A DNA stretch of 64,000 nt from Pampus argenteus (GCA_036937835.1 CM072862.1:15636501-15700500), one strand, 5' to 3'; counted from the first letter of the stretch, positions 9,580-24,200 are shown. The notes: generated by a model not told the origin, from the letters alone. Program-made: numbers and translations.

Positions 9580-12180
9580 GTAAGTAGTGCTCTTAAACGC
9601 CCTGTTTTTTTTTATTTCCCAAAGTTTTGTTATTTTGAGAAGAAATGGTGCTAACTGGTAAATAATAACTAACGTCTGTGCCTTAGTTGCGACGTTATTC
9701 GTTATAAAACAAAAATAAAATCAAACGTTAAGACTAACAGTTAGCAAACATTTTTAAGACAAACTAAATGGCGCACCTGCCCAACACTAAACGGCTGAAG
9801 GGCAGGTAACTGACTGCTACACACCCAAAGGATAGGCAGAATTTAGCAAGCTAATAGTATTAAGTATAGATACTATTAAACCAGACCAAAGCTTAACTGG
9901 TTAATGAATTCACCACAAACTACTGGCCACAGGCTAAACATCAATGGGATGACTATTTTAAGTTTGTATTTTTCAAATAAAATCCTTGCTAGGTTGTCCA
10001 GTGGGCTAGTGAAAAGGTCCAACTGCTATTCTTTCTGTAAGCTAACCTTTAACTAACTGATGCACGTTTGTTTTAGAAACCTTTTAGGGATGACAAAAGT
10101 CACACTGAATTAATGTTACAGGTGAGGTTGGTGGAAAAAAATGTATTTATTTTTTGTCATGTCCCAAAATTTAACAGAGAAATTGGGGCTGTGTTTTTTA
10201 CTGGGAGTAGGGCTGGCCTATATGACAGATGTCATTTCTCGTCCTAATAGTGAGCTTAGAAAGAAAAAGTACGGCACATAACAGCCTGTAAAACCACAAA
10301 TTGTCTTTTTTTACGCAGGTTTTCTTAAATCGCTATCCCAAAGAGTAGCTGGGCATGGCCCTGCTCTCATCAGAGATTGTTTTTAAGTCAATATCTCTCC
10401 CAAATATTTTTTTATGCTCTTGGTATATTGTAGACAAATATAAATAAAAAATGTGCAATATATGTGAATACATATTAACCTCTCAAAAAAATGCTGTCTT
10501 GAACAGCTTTTTGTCAGTCCTTCATAGAGACGGAACAAATTGGTTGCATCAAAGCCCCACGTTTTTGTCTTGCTGCAGTTGTTATGATGATTATGCCCTT
10601 ACATAACATCCATCCTCAAGGTCATGGTCACCATGACCTTGAGACTTTGAATTTCTTTAAGTGCTGATGATTAAGTAAGTTGAGATGCGGGTTGAATAGT
10701 CCACTGCTAGCAGAAGTTCATGAATGGCTCAAGTGAAAAACCCCCTTCTGCCTCTTTTCTTGTCAGAATTAATAAAGCAAAATTTTTGTGTGGCCTTCTC
10801 AAGAGGTTTTCATGTGTCACCCATCTGTTTTAAGTACGTCTCTTTTGTTATGTAAACAGGAAGCCCGACATCATAAGATGTATTGGGGCTTTGTGTGTCA
10901 GGGTGAAACACAGTTTGAAGCTGTATCTATTTGTTTCTAAAGTGGAGAAAATCTTGTATTATAAAATCTATACACAATGCTGTATCTTTTTATTTTCTTT
11001 CTGTTTGTAAAAATGTTGTTTTCCCTTTTGTGCCCTGAGTGTACCCATCACTGCAAATAAAGTAAAAAAGATACTGCGAAGAGTTATTAAGAAAAGTCCC
11101 TTTTAAGGTTCTCTCTGAACCAGCATTTTAATTGAAACCACTTGTTGCCAAACTTGACTAATGTTTCCCATTAGTCATGTGTGAGGGATTACAGACAGCA
11201 CCTATGAAAGTCAACGATTAAATAGGAAATGCAGATATGTGAACAATATGTCTTGTTTTATAGCTATCACATTTTAAAAAAATAAGTGGAAATGACAAGG
11301 TTCCCTAAGTCTACTTGCAAATAAAGATGACATTTTTCAGGGAAATGTAAAAGGTTTTCTTGGTTGCAGGTCAGTGGGAAAGCACTTCAAGGAAGTTGAA
11401 GGATTTCTCAAAAATAAGATAAAGACTGGAACTATTAACTAATACATGTGTGTACAATATGGTTTTGTATTAACTTTGTCTTATTGGAGGATGGCATAAT
11501 TTTCTTTTGTGACCATTTATTCTGAAATAAAGTGCCAAGGAACACTTTAATTACATATTCTGGTTAGTGAATAACTTTTACGGGATGTAAACACACTAAT
11601 AGACCTGCTGTCAGATTTAATGTTCTGTAGCTTGTCTGTATGCATTGTGAATAGACAGTGACCCTTGGTGAAGGGTTTGGACTCCTGTCATTCAAGGCCC
11701 CTTCAACCTCATATGTTCTCAAATGCATCGGGACAGACAAAATGGCAGACTGCCCCTTCCTTGTTTAATGATTTTGAAAAGCATGGCTTAATTAGGTGGT
11801 GCATGTAGAACAGGTATGTCTTGAAATGTTTTTTATTTTGTTAAACCCGCGACCTACAGTGGTGTATCAGCAATGTGATTTGGCATTAAACATGTGGTGA
11901 AGAATATCATTCATCTTGGGATGAAAAAAACATTTTTCTTGCTTGTATCTTTATGAAAGAGTGTGGAAGAAGTGAGGGATGCAAGAGCAGTTCATTTTTA
12001 TACTGTATCCATCTCCAGAGGAAGGGAAGGCAATGATCAGTAAATGAGTTTGGCCGTTGGCCCAGTATGATTATTAAGAATTCCTCCTGATAACATGACA
12101 TACTGCATGAATTATATTGTAGCATTGGCATTTGTAATCACATCTTTGCTTTCCCCCCTCTCTTACTGTTTGTGAATTAG
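9580..12180 (+). other. Putative intron 1 of the plus-strand gene
   Basis: AT-rich sequence without coding signs. It contains the perfect 29-bp palindrome at 10615-10643. The 3' end has a good polypyrimidine tract (about 12148-12170) before gaattag at 12180. Confidence 0.4.
10615..10643. promoter_or_regulatory. 29-bp perfect palindrome with consensus estrogen response element core
   Basis: The arms CTCAAGGTCATGGT and ACCATGACCTTGAG surround a single central C. Inside, GGTCAccaTGACC (10626-10638) matches the estrogen receptor consensus GGTCAnnnTGACC at every specified base. The outer parts are TCAAGGTCA and TGACCTTGA, which match the ERR/SF-1 type extended half site. It lies about 1.05 kb downstream of the putative transcription start at 9.5 kb. 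The sequence match is certain; receptor binding is inference. Confidence 0.6.
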
Positions 12181-12241
12181 CACCCTGTCAGCTCTCCAGC
12201 ACGTGTTCAGAAGAGAAATGGCTGTGCAGTTTCAAAAACAG
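12181..12241 (+). CDS. Candidate exon 2 of the unidentified plus-strand gene
   Basis: A 61-base block lies between a pyrimidine-rich acceptor (…cccccctctcttactg…gaattag) and the donor AAACAG|gtatgg. Joined to the exon ending at 9579 it reads R-TLSALQHVFRREMAVQFQKQ with no stop and ends in phase 0. An internal ATG at 12218 (MAVQFQKQ) could be the true start instead. I recognise no family. Splicing is inferred from site quality and frame continuity only. Confidence 0.4.
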
Positions 12242-15200
12242 GTATGGAAGTCATTTTTTTGCTTTTCAAGATTTTGGCATATTTATGGGGCATTACTGTA
12301 GGAGTGGGCCATTTAATGTTATTTGCAGAAAGCACACATTGTTCACATCAAGCTCACAAAAGCTGAAGGTACAGTGATGTGATCATGACCTTGCAGCTGA
12401 AGGGCCAAGCTGTATGAAGCAAATGGGATTCAGCATTTGTGAGAGCACAATTAATAATAAAACTAGGTTATGAACATAAACCGCTTGTCCTAAAGCTTTG
12501 TGTTCAGCAGCCTAAGGCAACCACACAATGCTGGAGAAGCATGATATGATGCAAAATGGTAAAGCACATGTAGAGAGTGAGAGAGAGGACATGAGTAATG
12601 CGTGTGTGCATGTGCGTGTGCAGAAATGATCAAACCTTCTCTGCTGGGCTCCCTAAAGATGTTTTACACATGAATGTGAATATGGAATAGTGCCTGCATC
12701 ATCATATTATTTTCATGTCTCAGTTCATATTGTTGCACTAAAATAAGTGAAATATTAATTGAAGATTTGCTGGAGAATAAAAGCATGCTTGCTCTTTTAA
12801 AATATTTAAAACTAAACAAAAATAACACTAAATATGGTAACATTCACAAATCACAGATAAACATTGTAATTCCAAGATCATACCATACTATACGATATCT
12901 GTTTGAGTGCTAAGGCTAGTGGCCTGTACTGTCCTGATTACAGCAGTGTAACCACTGACTCTTGGGGCTGAGTCAGACGAAAATGTGGTGTGCTTTTACT
13001 TTGCTCGGCCAAATGTGAAATAAATAAAAAGAAAGGAAAATGGCTGCTCTCTTGGCTGTACCCTTGGTCCCTTGCTCTTTGTTAAAACCATATCTCTGCT
13101 GCTCCATTGCCCCCAGCCACATTAAATCCCATTAAATTCACCTTCATTAAAGCAGTCCTCTCTACTCCTTGCAGCAGCCCTTGTGCGGGCCTCTCAAGGA
13201 CAGAGCAGTAATGAGGGTGGACTAGATTTAACCTTGAAGAGTACAGGTTTTCATTTCCAAATCAATAACTTATGGTTCAAAACTGCCACTAGATCCAGGC
13301 TATAATTTTCAAGCATTAATTGTGTGGATTAGGTTTCTGGAGCAGTGAGAAGGTATTTAACTTTAAGCTGTTTTGTAGATATTGCATTTATCATTTAGTT
13401 TCTCTTTTTTTTTTACAATGGGAATTGACAGCTTGCACATTTTCTGTATCGGTGAGTTGTGTATGTGAGTATGTGTACATGTTGCTGCACAGATGGGATA
13501 ACTTAGAGAGATTATATTTCAAAGAGTCTGTATGGGTATAAGTAATTAGGCTGTTGGTGCAATTACAGTAAAACCAAGCAGAGGGCAGTAGGCTAGAATT
13601 TCTCCTTCTCTTCAGTTCAGTGTTGCAGAACAGTGTCATCATTCACTCTAAAGATGTAGAAATATAAGACTCTTCACAGCTCGCAACTCTCTTACACAGC
13701 TATGTAAGGTAAGATTTGGCAGTTACCTGCTGTCAGAAGTAGGAAAATCTGAATTATGAATGAAAAAAATTAACAAGTGGATGATGGAAAGACAGCAGAG
13801 ACAAGGGGAAAAAAGAAATGCCTGACCTGTAGTAAAGGCACTCTTGTCAGTCTCCACATTTTAGTGGTGGGCTTTGCTTTCATTGTCATACAATTGTATT
13901 GAAAGCATTAACTTGTCCTGCGGTGATAATTTCTGCTCGACATGTTCATAATATGAAATATTGGATCTTTTCATGAAATGGGGAGGGCTGAGGCTGTGGT
14001 GATCACTGGAGCTTAATTTTTTAATCAACTTCTCTCTTAAATGAAGCTTTATTAAATTACAAAGTTCACACAGTGGGAGTAGGACACAGGCAGATATGGC
14101 CCAGTGTAAAAAAAAAAAGAGCTTTGTGGGATAATTTAATAAAATTAATAAAAAACCCTCTATTAGCATAGACTGACGAGAATGGGAATCAGGGGAATCC
14201 TAGTAGTCATTTTCATGTTCTGCTTTTCTTCCATTCTTTCTTATTAGGGTATCAGGAAATGCAGTATAAAGTGGAATTATGAAAAGAAGAATGGGATACA
14301 ATGACTGCATATTGATGGGTAGTAAATGGAGATACAATTACTTCATTTTTTTCAGTTATATGCACAGCATACGCAAAACCTAAACCTATTGTTGTTGCTT
14401 TGCCACTGAAAGAAGATCATTTGAAGACTTTGGCAGCTTTAGTTAGAGTTAACTTCTGAGAACATAAACTACATTGTCATTCTTCATAGCTGACTCAAAC
14501 CAACAGCTCAGTAATTTATAACTTTTTTTGATTAAGGTTATCTGTCACATTAAAGGATTAGTAGAATCTAACTTACACTATGTTACAGTATAATTGTTTA
14601 GTAATACAGCTGAGACCAGAAACTGCAAACTTACTGCTGCGTACAGATGCTTGTGTAATTTAATTTTATATTTTACTTAATGTTTTGGACATTATGTTTG
14701 CTGCAAACTTGCAGTGTGAAAGGGTTATTTGTTTTCTGCATTTACCAAAATTAAGTAACACGAGTAGGCAGGTAGCTAAGTCAACAGAATGCAGGACTGT
14801 CTGGTGGGACAGAACCTGAACTTAACTCAACAGTCTTCCCATGACCTTGTCAATTAACAGCACTTGACCTGAGTAAACAGTAGGTCCTGGAAATGATGGG
14901 CTGTGATTGTCTGTCTGGAGCACTTGATTTGATTGACAGTTGACCAGAGTAAAGGACTTTCAGGAAATTACGGCCTTTAAACTGTATTGTCTTTTTCACA
15001 ATAATTTCTCTGGTAAATAACTAGGCCTCAGTGTGTAAAAGATGTTCATGAGAAAAATGACTGAAATTAAAAATTTAAGATTAAAACTAAACAACTTTAG
15101 CACTACCATATGCAATACAGAAGAAATATTACCATCTCAAAATTCAAACATATTCTGCAAAAATGTGCATGCACTCCGCATAAATGCATATATGGGCATA

Positions 15201-18200
15201 CCTACAGCTGTTTCCTCTTTTCTGACTTGTATAAGTCAATTTGTGTACCATGAAGAAACACTTTTAAAATCTTATCTAGCTTTGGATCCATTCAGAGTGA
15301 TGCATTTTGCACTAGCTCAAGGCATTGTTATTATAAACATCCCCAAATTAGACTGATGGACTTTGAAGATTTCTCTAAGAATATCTTTGGAAGAGGTGTG
15401 TTGTTTTTGGCCTCAATCTGGCACCCCCAGTCTGTGAAAATGCATAATCTACCCGAAATCGTTGCTTACCATATGTTCAATCCACAATTTCAAGACATGG
15501 GCCATAGGGATCTTATCTAATTAATTAACTTAGAGTCAGTTTCATTAATATGGTGTTGAAGGCTAGTCATTATGGATTATTTCTAGCTATTCTAGTTGGA
15601 TAATTGTCTTGAGAAAGTGTTCAGGTACAAGTACATCACCTATTAAAAATATCTTTCAGAATTGTTAGTAGTAGAGTGGTTGTGAGACTTTATTTTCCCC
15701 CTTTTGGTCTTGCCTCATAATAAAACAAAGTGGCAATATTTATTAGCCTTTGCATATTACTAAGATTTTGGGAATATTGTGCACATCAGTTTATCCTGCC
15801 AGGTTAGCATTGCAACTAAACAGCTCCTCATTCAACATGTATGCAACTCATTGTAACAGTAATGTACTGTACTTTCATTGTCTCCTGTGGTAGACCATGA
15901 GATGGACATTTCCCCTTTATGTTGACAGCTTTTGTCTTATGCTTCCCCAGAAGTAGGATTTATTATATCCTGCTCTGTGAAGCACAGTGTTTTGTATTTT
16001 ATCCACCATAGAAAATGTCTTTGGCCTACTTGCCTTGTTTTACTATTGCAGTTAACATTTCACGCAGCTGTCCTTGACATTTTGGAGAGCCTTATGATTA
16101 TGTATAGTCTCTTAAGAGATCCTGCATTGTGCTGTGGGCTATTGCTATAATGTGGTATCACATTTAGAATGCTGGGTTTTCACTCACTGTTTTAAGTTCT
16201 CAGACATTCAAATTATGTTGGAAGTTTCAGGGAAGAAATCGCATTGATCCTCTTGTTTTAAAAGTAAATATCCAGACAAACTGTCCTTTTTAATTGATTT
16301 ATATTGTGGGAAAAACTTCTTTTTCTGAATATTCTTTTTTCTTTTATCTTTATCCAGGTCACTGCATGGCTATATTAGATGGAGCATTCGTTTGCATTAA
16401 AGGTGCTTGTAATTAGCCTTCCCCATTTTTATAGCTCTGTCTCGTTTCATAACTACCTTCAAATCAGTCACTGGCATGATTAGAAACACAGTCAGTCGGT
16501 CAGTCAGTCACTGTCAGGTGGAGGAACAAATTATTTAGATTGAAAACCATTTATACAATGCAATCTTGTTTGAATTACAGTAGTTTACAGTTTACAAAAC
16601 CCTGTTGGGATTAAAAAAACATTAAGCCTGCTGTGACTGATTTATATCTTACAAGCTATCACTCATATTTTGAAGGCTGGTGGTTTTGGGGAGTAGAAGA
16701 TCATAGTAGAGATTTCTGGCATAACTTCATCTACTTCCAAGGTATAGGGAAATGGGAAAAAAATCTAAAAAAGGTCAAAGCTCCAGCACCAACTTGATAG
16801 TGAGACCCTCACAATCTATTATTTATACTACAAGTGTTGTTGGAGTTTTGACATTTTCAGAGGTAAGAGCAACAATCCATATAACCACATAAAAAATTTA
16901 ACAGATATTTATTTTTTCTTGTTTTGTAATTCAACTCAGATTTGCTCAGTTGTTCTTTAATTTAATTAGGAATTAGCACTGATTGATATTTTCCATGGCC
17001 ATAAACAAGAGTTTGTTCCAACTCTAACCTATGTCAAGCTTGACAGTGAATTAAAAAGAATAAAGTATCACATTATATCTGTGCCAGGGCAGTGACAATT
17101 CTGGAGGTACCCAGACAGGTTTGAAGTAAACAAGTACACAGGTTGAGAATAATAATCTGCACAATGTAATGTGGGATAGATTTGTAGCCCTTGTAATCCT
17201 GCAGCAGACCTTCAGTCTTTCAACTTGACCCTGTACATTTTACTTTTTTTTTTCTTCAGCTCTTCAGTATGAAGTTGTTAAGTTGTGCATTTCTGTATTG
17301 GTTTCCAATTGTGCCTTTAGACAAAATGCCAAAACTGGAATGTGAACTGGAAACCCTATACTTAGACATGCTTTTAAAGAAAATAAAAACACCTTTGGTG
17401 CATGGAGTGCACCCAGTTCACTCATCCTTCCATAGCAAGGTATCTAATGTCAGTCACAAAATCTTTGGCTGGACTTCAAAGCTGAAAATATGGTAAATCA
17501 TATTTCAGCACTTAATGTTGTGCTTATAGTCACCATGGAGCGTGTAGTTGGGCTAATTCAGTTAGCCCAAACCTCTTCCAGCCAAGGCTCTGAAGTTTTG
17601 CACTTATACCCAGTATGTTGTGAAATTGCAAACACTTTTATGTCTGTCTGTCTATCAAACTTTATAATGCTCTGATTTCTACCCCACTGGCAGTGTCTTT
17701 TAATTAGATTATACTGGAGGAATAACCAGAGTTCAGAATGCCAATTTGTGTCCCAGACGGTGTAAAATTTGCTGTTACATTGCCGCCAAACAGAGCAGGT
17801 GAGCGCAGACGAGGCCCTCGGGCAAAGAGCAGCTGACTGTTCCTTAGGAGTTTCTTTCTTTCTCTCCCTTTCTTTTACCTCTCACTTCCCTCTTTGCAGT
17901 AATGCATTAAAGGGATGAGAAAATAAATAAACATGGTATTCAAGAGACCTACAATCAAAGTAAAATACAAAGCTTTTCGTACAGATGATGTCTTTGGCAA
18001 GGCTTGAGCTTAAGGATCTCCGGTCGTCCCAGGGCCGATTTAAAAAAAAATAAAATAAAATAAAATAAAATAAAATAATAAAAGGGATCAGGGAAGATGT
18101 AAATAAATTTTGGGATGAGAGACATAACATTCAGCTCAATTAGGACGTGCACTATCAAGTTTCTCATTCAGACTCTTCATAATTTCCAAAACATTTAACA

Positions 18201-21200
18201 TTTACCGCCAGTTGTGCCTTATTCAAATGAATGGACAGAATTTTCACAACAATTGCTACATTCAAAATATTTTTCAATTTTAAATCCCATTAAAACTTTT
18301 CAAAAAAATTTGTTTGAAACTTAGATATAATGAGTAAGTGACATCACACTATCAGAGTCCGGCCTTCAAATTTGATCAGAAATCTTCAACACATCTCATG
18401 CTCAATACGTCCACTCTACAAACACAATTTATACATAAGAATGTATACAAATTTGTTCTCTCTCATCCAATGTTACTACTTCTGAAATGGGGCTCACTAT
18501 TTTTCAATAAATCGCCTGAAAGCACAGAGAGTGCTGTCGAACAGTCCTGTCTACTGCAGTGTTATTTGAGCTCTGAAGCTACGTGTCAAAAACAGATATG
18601 ATGATGATGGTGGTATATAAATTATCTCAACTCCTACAGACATATCGTACATCATCATCTTCCGGAAGGACGGTGAAAAAAGTTAAGAGCCATGATCTTT
18701 AGGGTATCCATCTATAGTATAGAGAACAGCGATGTTGGCAAGTAATGAAAGCATGTGTAGTGACAGTGTAAAAGCTCACTCAATCATTCTGATTTCTGAC
18801 TGAGGTCAACCAAGTGTCTACAGCTGGGTACAAAAGCAAATGCTAGGATCACAGGATTTATTTCACCCAGTATTTCACATTTGTGGATGTGTGCCATAAA
18901 AGTTGTAATTGCCATAAAATAATGTGGTATATTATTTTATATAATGATAACTAATAAGAATTATGTTGACTTGTGAATGTTTGTAACAATCAGACTTTTT
19001 TTATTCAGTGTGCTAGAACAGTATAATTTACACTGAAAAAGGTAAGCCTGTCTTTGATGTATACAGCCAATGAAAGCAGCAAAGTGAACAGCTGCAGGTA
19101 ATTAGGACTGGCCCAGGACTGGCCAGGGATTCAAAGTAAACATGGATGGTTTCCACAATCAACAACATTTACAAATGCAGGAGAAGGAAGCTACTGAATT
19201 TGTGAAGAATGTGCAGTGGGAATGGAAAGCATAGAAGCATGAAGCCAACAGATGTTGAAAATTAAATACATGCGGCATGTGGCTAGCAGGACTGTGGGCT
19301 TATTCTTCTGATGGTGGACCCTGGAGTTCTTGAGGCTAAAGGACAGCTGTTCTGGGTTAATACTTACAGGTTTACATCCAGCCAGCCATAGCTAAGACTT
19401 TTTTAAATGGATTCCCTTTAGGGGAATTTAGTTTTGGTCCATATCTATTGCTTGCTACTGTTGTTTGCAACACTACACATATCAAGTCTGATTCTTTAAA
19501 AGTAGTCAGGAATTTGCAATTGACTGTTGAATTGATTGATTGACTTTAAATGGTTGGATGAAACCAACCTTGTATAGATTCATGGAACCCGGGGACTCCA
19601 GATTCTTTAAGGCAAATCCCTTAAATAGTGGTCTACAAGTGCCTAATGTTTCTACTTTAAATTGGTGAAATGCTTTCACTTGTAGATGATTGGCAGTAGG
19701 AACCTGATGCTCACTTGTGGCTTTGTGTGTGGTGATGATACTGTAGCCAGAATTCTTTCTGTCCTGTGAAAACAAACAAACATATAACAACAACAACAAA
19801 ACAACCTACTATGCTACAATATATATAATAGCTCTTAAAAGAAAATTATTATGAAACATACATTTCAAAGTATTGTTCCATAAGCTTGTAGCATTTCATA
19901 ATACAATTCTGCCTTTTATGTGGCCTGCAAACATCGGGCTGATTTTTTATTTTTTTTAATAGAAATATGAAAGAACTTTAAGAAGGCGGTTAAACTTTAA
20001 AACGTGGTGAAATCTGGCAGTAGTTTGCCAGCTTTACTTTGTGTACTAGAGATCCAATAACTTTCCCCTCTTGAATTACAGATGTTGCAAATGTACAAAT
20101 GTTTTAAAACAAGACATATTCTCATGTATTATATTTGTGGGTTTTGAAAGTAGTGCAGCAAAGACATCGGTAAGAAATTAAATGGCTGGGAGTTACCCAG
20201 TGGAATGCATTTTGTTAAGTCTGTCTCTGTGCGGCATCACTTAACTAAATATTAGTGCGCTGGCTGGGCAGCCAGTGTGGTTCTTCCTTCACCAACTTCC
20301 ATTGAAAACCATGCTGTGTTTATTCAAAATAGCTGCATGAAATTTTAGTGTCAGACACACTCGGCCTCTCTTTGCTCTTTGGCTCTTGCAACAAAAACAT
20401 GTCAGTTGTGTTTAAAATAGTCGTGTCATAAATTATTTGCACTAATCTGTGTAGGTATTTGTTCTTTCTCATGAAGCAATGGGAGATTCTAGGCTGGAGA
20501 GTATTGGTTTTGTTTTTCAAAGCCAGGCACAACTTTACAGAAGTGAAGTTTAACATTTGCTTTTTGTTTAGCCTCACAGCCTGTAGAAACAAAATATGGC
20601 CTTTCACTGGGAAAGAAAGCACTTCATTAGAAAAACACTCTGCCTAGCAGACGGTACTCATTCGTTTCACTGTTAATATTTCAAAATGTCACTTATGTAC
20701 ATAACGTCCTGCATTCCTATGTTGGTGCTATACAATATGACATGTTCTTGGAATCTGTTCATTCATGCCAGCAGAGTCTTGTGTTTTAAATTTTGAGAAA
20801 CATGATGTTAGAAACTATTCCATGGCTGAAACCATTCTGCTAAATACAATATATTTTCTTTGTATTTTTCATCCACTTTGGAAATTAATTGGCATACAGT
20901 TGATTACTTTAACAAACCATTTAGAAAGGTTTGTCATGGTAGATTAAGTGTCCACCCCTACATTACATGTATGTATCACACAAGGCTGTGTGTCAAGTTT
21001 GCTCTTGCTACTTCTTGCCTCTTTCACATCTGTCACCCTTCATATCTCTGCCCTGTCTGACCATGTGTGCCTGTTCATTCACCCCACTCATGACGGCAGG
21101 TTGAATAGTTTATTATTTACTTAATCGTTGTGGTCGGCTCTCATCCGACTTTAAAATGAATGTTGCTAGCTGTTTCTCTGCTCTCCTTATTTCTCTCCTA

Positions 21201-21241
21201 GTCTAACTGTGTCTTTTTCTCTGTCTCTCTGTACTTGTCAG
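12242..21241. other. Long non-coding stretch (putative intron)
   Basis: No convincing exon or gene. Features seen are an imperfect GTCA repeat (about 16490-16515), a pyrimidine tract near 17845-17880, and a TAAAA microsatellite at 18041-18080. Around 17739-17815 a less AT-rich block with an acceptor-like cccag and donor-like GCAG|gtgagc could be a conserved element or a 43-bp exon, but two of three frames give nothing recognisable and one has an early stop. Confidence 0.5.
18041..18080. repeat. (TAAAA)n microsatellite
   Basis: A poly-A start followed by about six TAAAA units and then TAATAAAA. On the minus strand this could be mistaken for the tail of a retrotransposed copy, but no transposon body is recognisable next to it. 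Confidence 0.9.
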
Positions 21242-21291
21242 ATTTGCTCCACATGCAGTGGCCTCATGGTGGTGGTGAAGATCCTTCAATG
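21242..21291 (+). CDS. Candidate exon 3 of the unidentified plus-strand gene
   Basis: A long pyrimidine tract (tctctcctagtc…tctctctgtacttgtcag) precedes this 50-base block, which ends at the consensus donor CAATG|gtaagt. Read in phase 0 from the 12241 donor it gives ICSTCSGLMVVVKILQ. An inner acceptor (catgcag, ending 21258) would instead give an 11-codon phase-neutral exon, WPHGGGEDPSM. Both readings are open and neither is recognised. It may also be untranslated. Confidence 0.33.
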
Positions 21292-24200
21292 GTAAGTACT
21301 TTACTGAAGACTGTTGATCGAGAAAACAAGTTCTTAAATTCTTTGAAGACATAGTTTTAGTGTACTATAGTGCAGATTCACTTGCAAGAGAGGAAATTCT
21401 GCAAAGTCTTTTCATTGTGGACTTCTATTGCTGTTTTTTATTTTGCAAAAACGGAACTAGATGTGTTCGATATGATGATACATGTTCATCCCAACTGTCC
21501 CCCTGTGGATTCAGCGATAGTGAAATATGCATTATGTATCTAATGTTATATCACTTCTAAATGCAGTAGTAGTAAGGGTGGGGGAATGGTCAAAGCTCCA
21601 TTTAAAGGAGTGATGTTTTTTGTGGCCAGGGGGATGTTGGACAAAGTTGAAGCCCTCCTTCTCCCTGGAGGTGGGTGAGGATCATTAGTTTTAGTTTTTG
21701 AAGTGTTTTGGCTTTTGATGTTCCAATGTTCTCTTTAGGCAGCCTGTCCTGAAGGATATTTGATATCACTCTTACAAATTTCCAGTGAGGAATAATTTGA
21801 ACTGAGCATCTGTCAAAGAAACAGCCATTTAAATACATTGGTCATGGTTAAAGAGGCATAAAATTAGGCCAGATTAGACAGAACACCTTTCTCTGAAGAC
21901 TGGGTCTGGTCGAGTCGGGTCCAACCTGGGGCACAGGGACCCAGCCAAACTACTCCTGCTTCTGATTCATTAAGTACAACTATCTAACACCACTGGGTTT
22001 CAGACTACCTACTAACCAGCCATGCTTGTGCCTCCTGCCACTATGTCAGGGTGGATTTGTCATAAGGTCTCAGTTACTTGATAATTTATTTATGAATGTT
22101 CAGGGGAACTAGTACTAGATTATATTTCTCTCTTTCTGTGATGCTCTGAGAAGCAGGGGACTGCTGTATCCCTGATGTCTTCACTTCAAACATTCCCCCT
22201 GTGTTTCCACTAGGGTGTGCAGGAGGTCCCTATTAGTGTATGTAATCTTATATTATGTCTTATCACCAAGAGAATCATAAAAGAGCATGCATAACGTCCT
22301 ATGAAAGAAGCTGTCTGTGCTTAAGCAACTGACTGGGCCTGTCTCAGAAATGTTCAGCTTTTCTTGTCACCATCAACTAAAACAAAAGCACAAACACTCT
22401 GAACCACAGCAGGATACAGTATATTTTACTGAAGATTATTAAATTGATGTAACTGGTTTTTGTCTATACTAAAATAAAAAAATATATTTTTGTTGCAACA
22501 AGGTTAATGTTGAATTGTTAAGGGGAACTATTTTGTAACAAGTAATAAAGCACAGGGTAATGTGTTGTCTTTTGAGATCAGACTGAAGAATACCCTATAA
22601 TATCTGAAAACAATAAAACGATACTCCTCTCACCACTCTTGGTTGGTAGGAGGCAGGTGGTAGAAATAAACAACACATTAGTTTCACATTGCTTTGGAAC
22701 AGAAACAAAAGAAGGAAGAAGAAGAGAAGTTAGAGGAAGTCCATTGGTCCATTGGACATTTTCAGTGTGCTCAAGTATCTCTTTCTCTCTGCTTTTCTGT
22801 TCTCCACAGTTTTTTTTTACTGTACTGCCCTCCCTTCTGTCATGCCCATACCCTTCTGTCTTTATTCTATGCAAATTACAAAGGCTGGATAATATATTTT
22901 AATGTGACAAACATTTAAACTTCTGTGATGTCCATTCACTAAAAGAAAGGTCAACATGATGTATGCTAATGATACATGCTTTCTCCAGTTGCTTAAAAAT
23001 CTAATTTGCTGTTGTAGTTACGACCATTTAAATTTTGCAATTCATGACCTGAATGCATTGCATTTCCACAAAGTTAATAGTTGTACTTTTTAAAAACAGG
23101 AGTGCTAAAAGACATAATTCATCTGAATTTTCATTTGTGATGATTTTTTTTAATAATGTTTTTACCTTTATTTCTTTGCAATTTCTTTGGAATACCTGGG
23201 TTTATGTAGTCCGTCCTTGCTTGTGATTCTCAGTTGAACACAATGAAACATTTTGTGAATCTTCAAGACACTGATTTTACCTATGATTGGGCAAATCAGA
23301 ACTGTAAATCATATGAAACGGGTACAGTGTGTCATTAGGTGAGCTGGTAAATATTATGTAACTCACAATATTACTTTCACATTTTGGTGTCAGAAAACTG
23401 GTGGATCAGCGATTATGAATCAAACATTTTAGTGTTTTTACTTTTAATTAGGAATCAGTACAGGAGATGTGTTTTGTAACATTGACAGACAAATTGCAAA
23501 ACGCCTCATCCAAATTTTGTCAATATTCAGACTAAAATATTGTGACACAGTTGATAGATAGCTGAATATATAGCTCCAGGTAATCCATAGTCCCCTTAAC
23601 CTACAAATGCATTGAATATAACTTGAGGTTCACTTCAGGATTTGTGAGTCTTTTAATTTTTTGACACGGCTGCCCTTATTCTATCATATGTAGCTCTAAT
23701 GCAATTAACCCTAAAAATGTTCATTAAAAAAATAGGTAAGCCTTAAGTGTTAATTGTCTAAAAATAGTTATCTCCATGGTAAATAGATCACCTAAGGTCT
23801 GAACGAATCACTAATGAATGGAAATTCTAATCTAGTAGCAAAAGGACTTTGATCATATATGCAGTGTGTAAGATTTTTGTAACTTTTTCTCTCCTGATAC
23901 TGATTTTGATACCTAAACTGGCTGATACCGAGTACAGATTTGGTACCAGTGCTTTTTTTTCCTTTTCAATTTAAAATATGTATGCCTTGTTGTTTGGATT
24001 TTAAGATGGTTTTGTTGCAGTTTTAGAACAACATGACTAAGAAACTGTGTTTAATGTGGATGGGACAAATACCTAATCCATTTAATACGGTTGAATATGG
24101 CCCACATGTAACCAAGAGTTGGTTGACTTGTAAGAACCCCTGCTATACATGTTTGGTAGTCTGTGGTGATATTAGCATTCATTAACTTTACAGTCACTAA

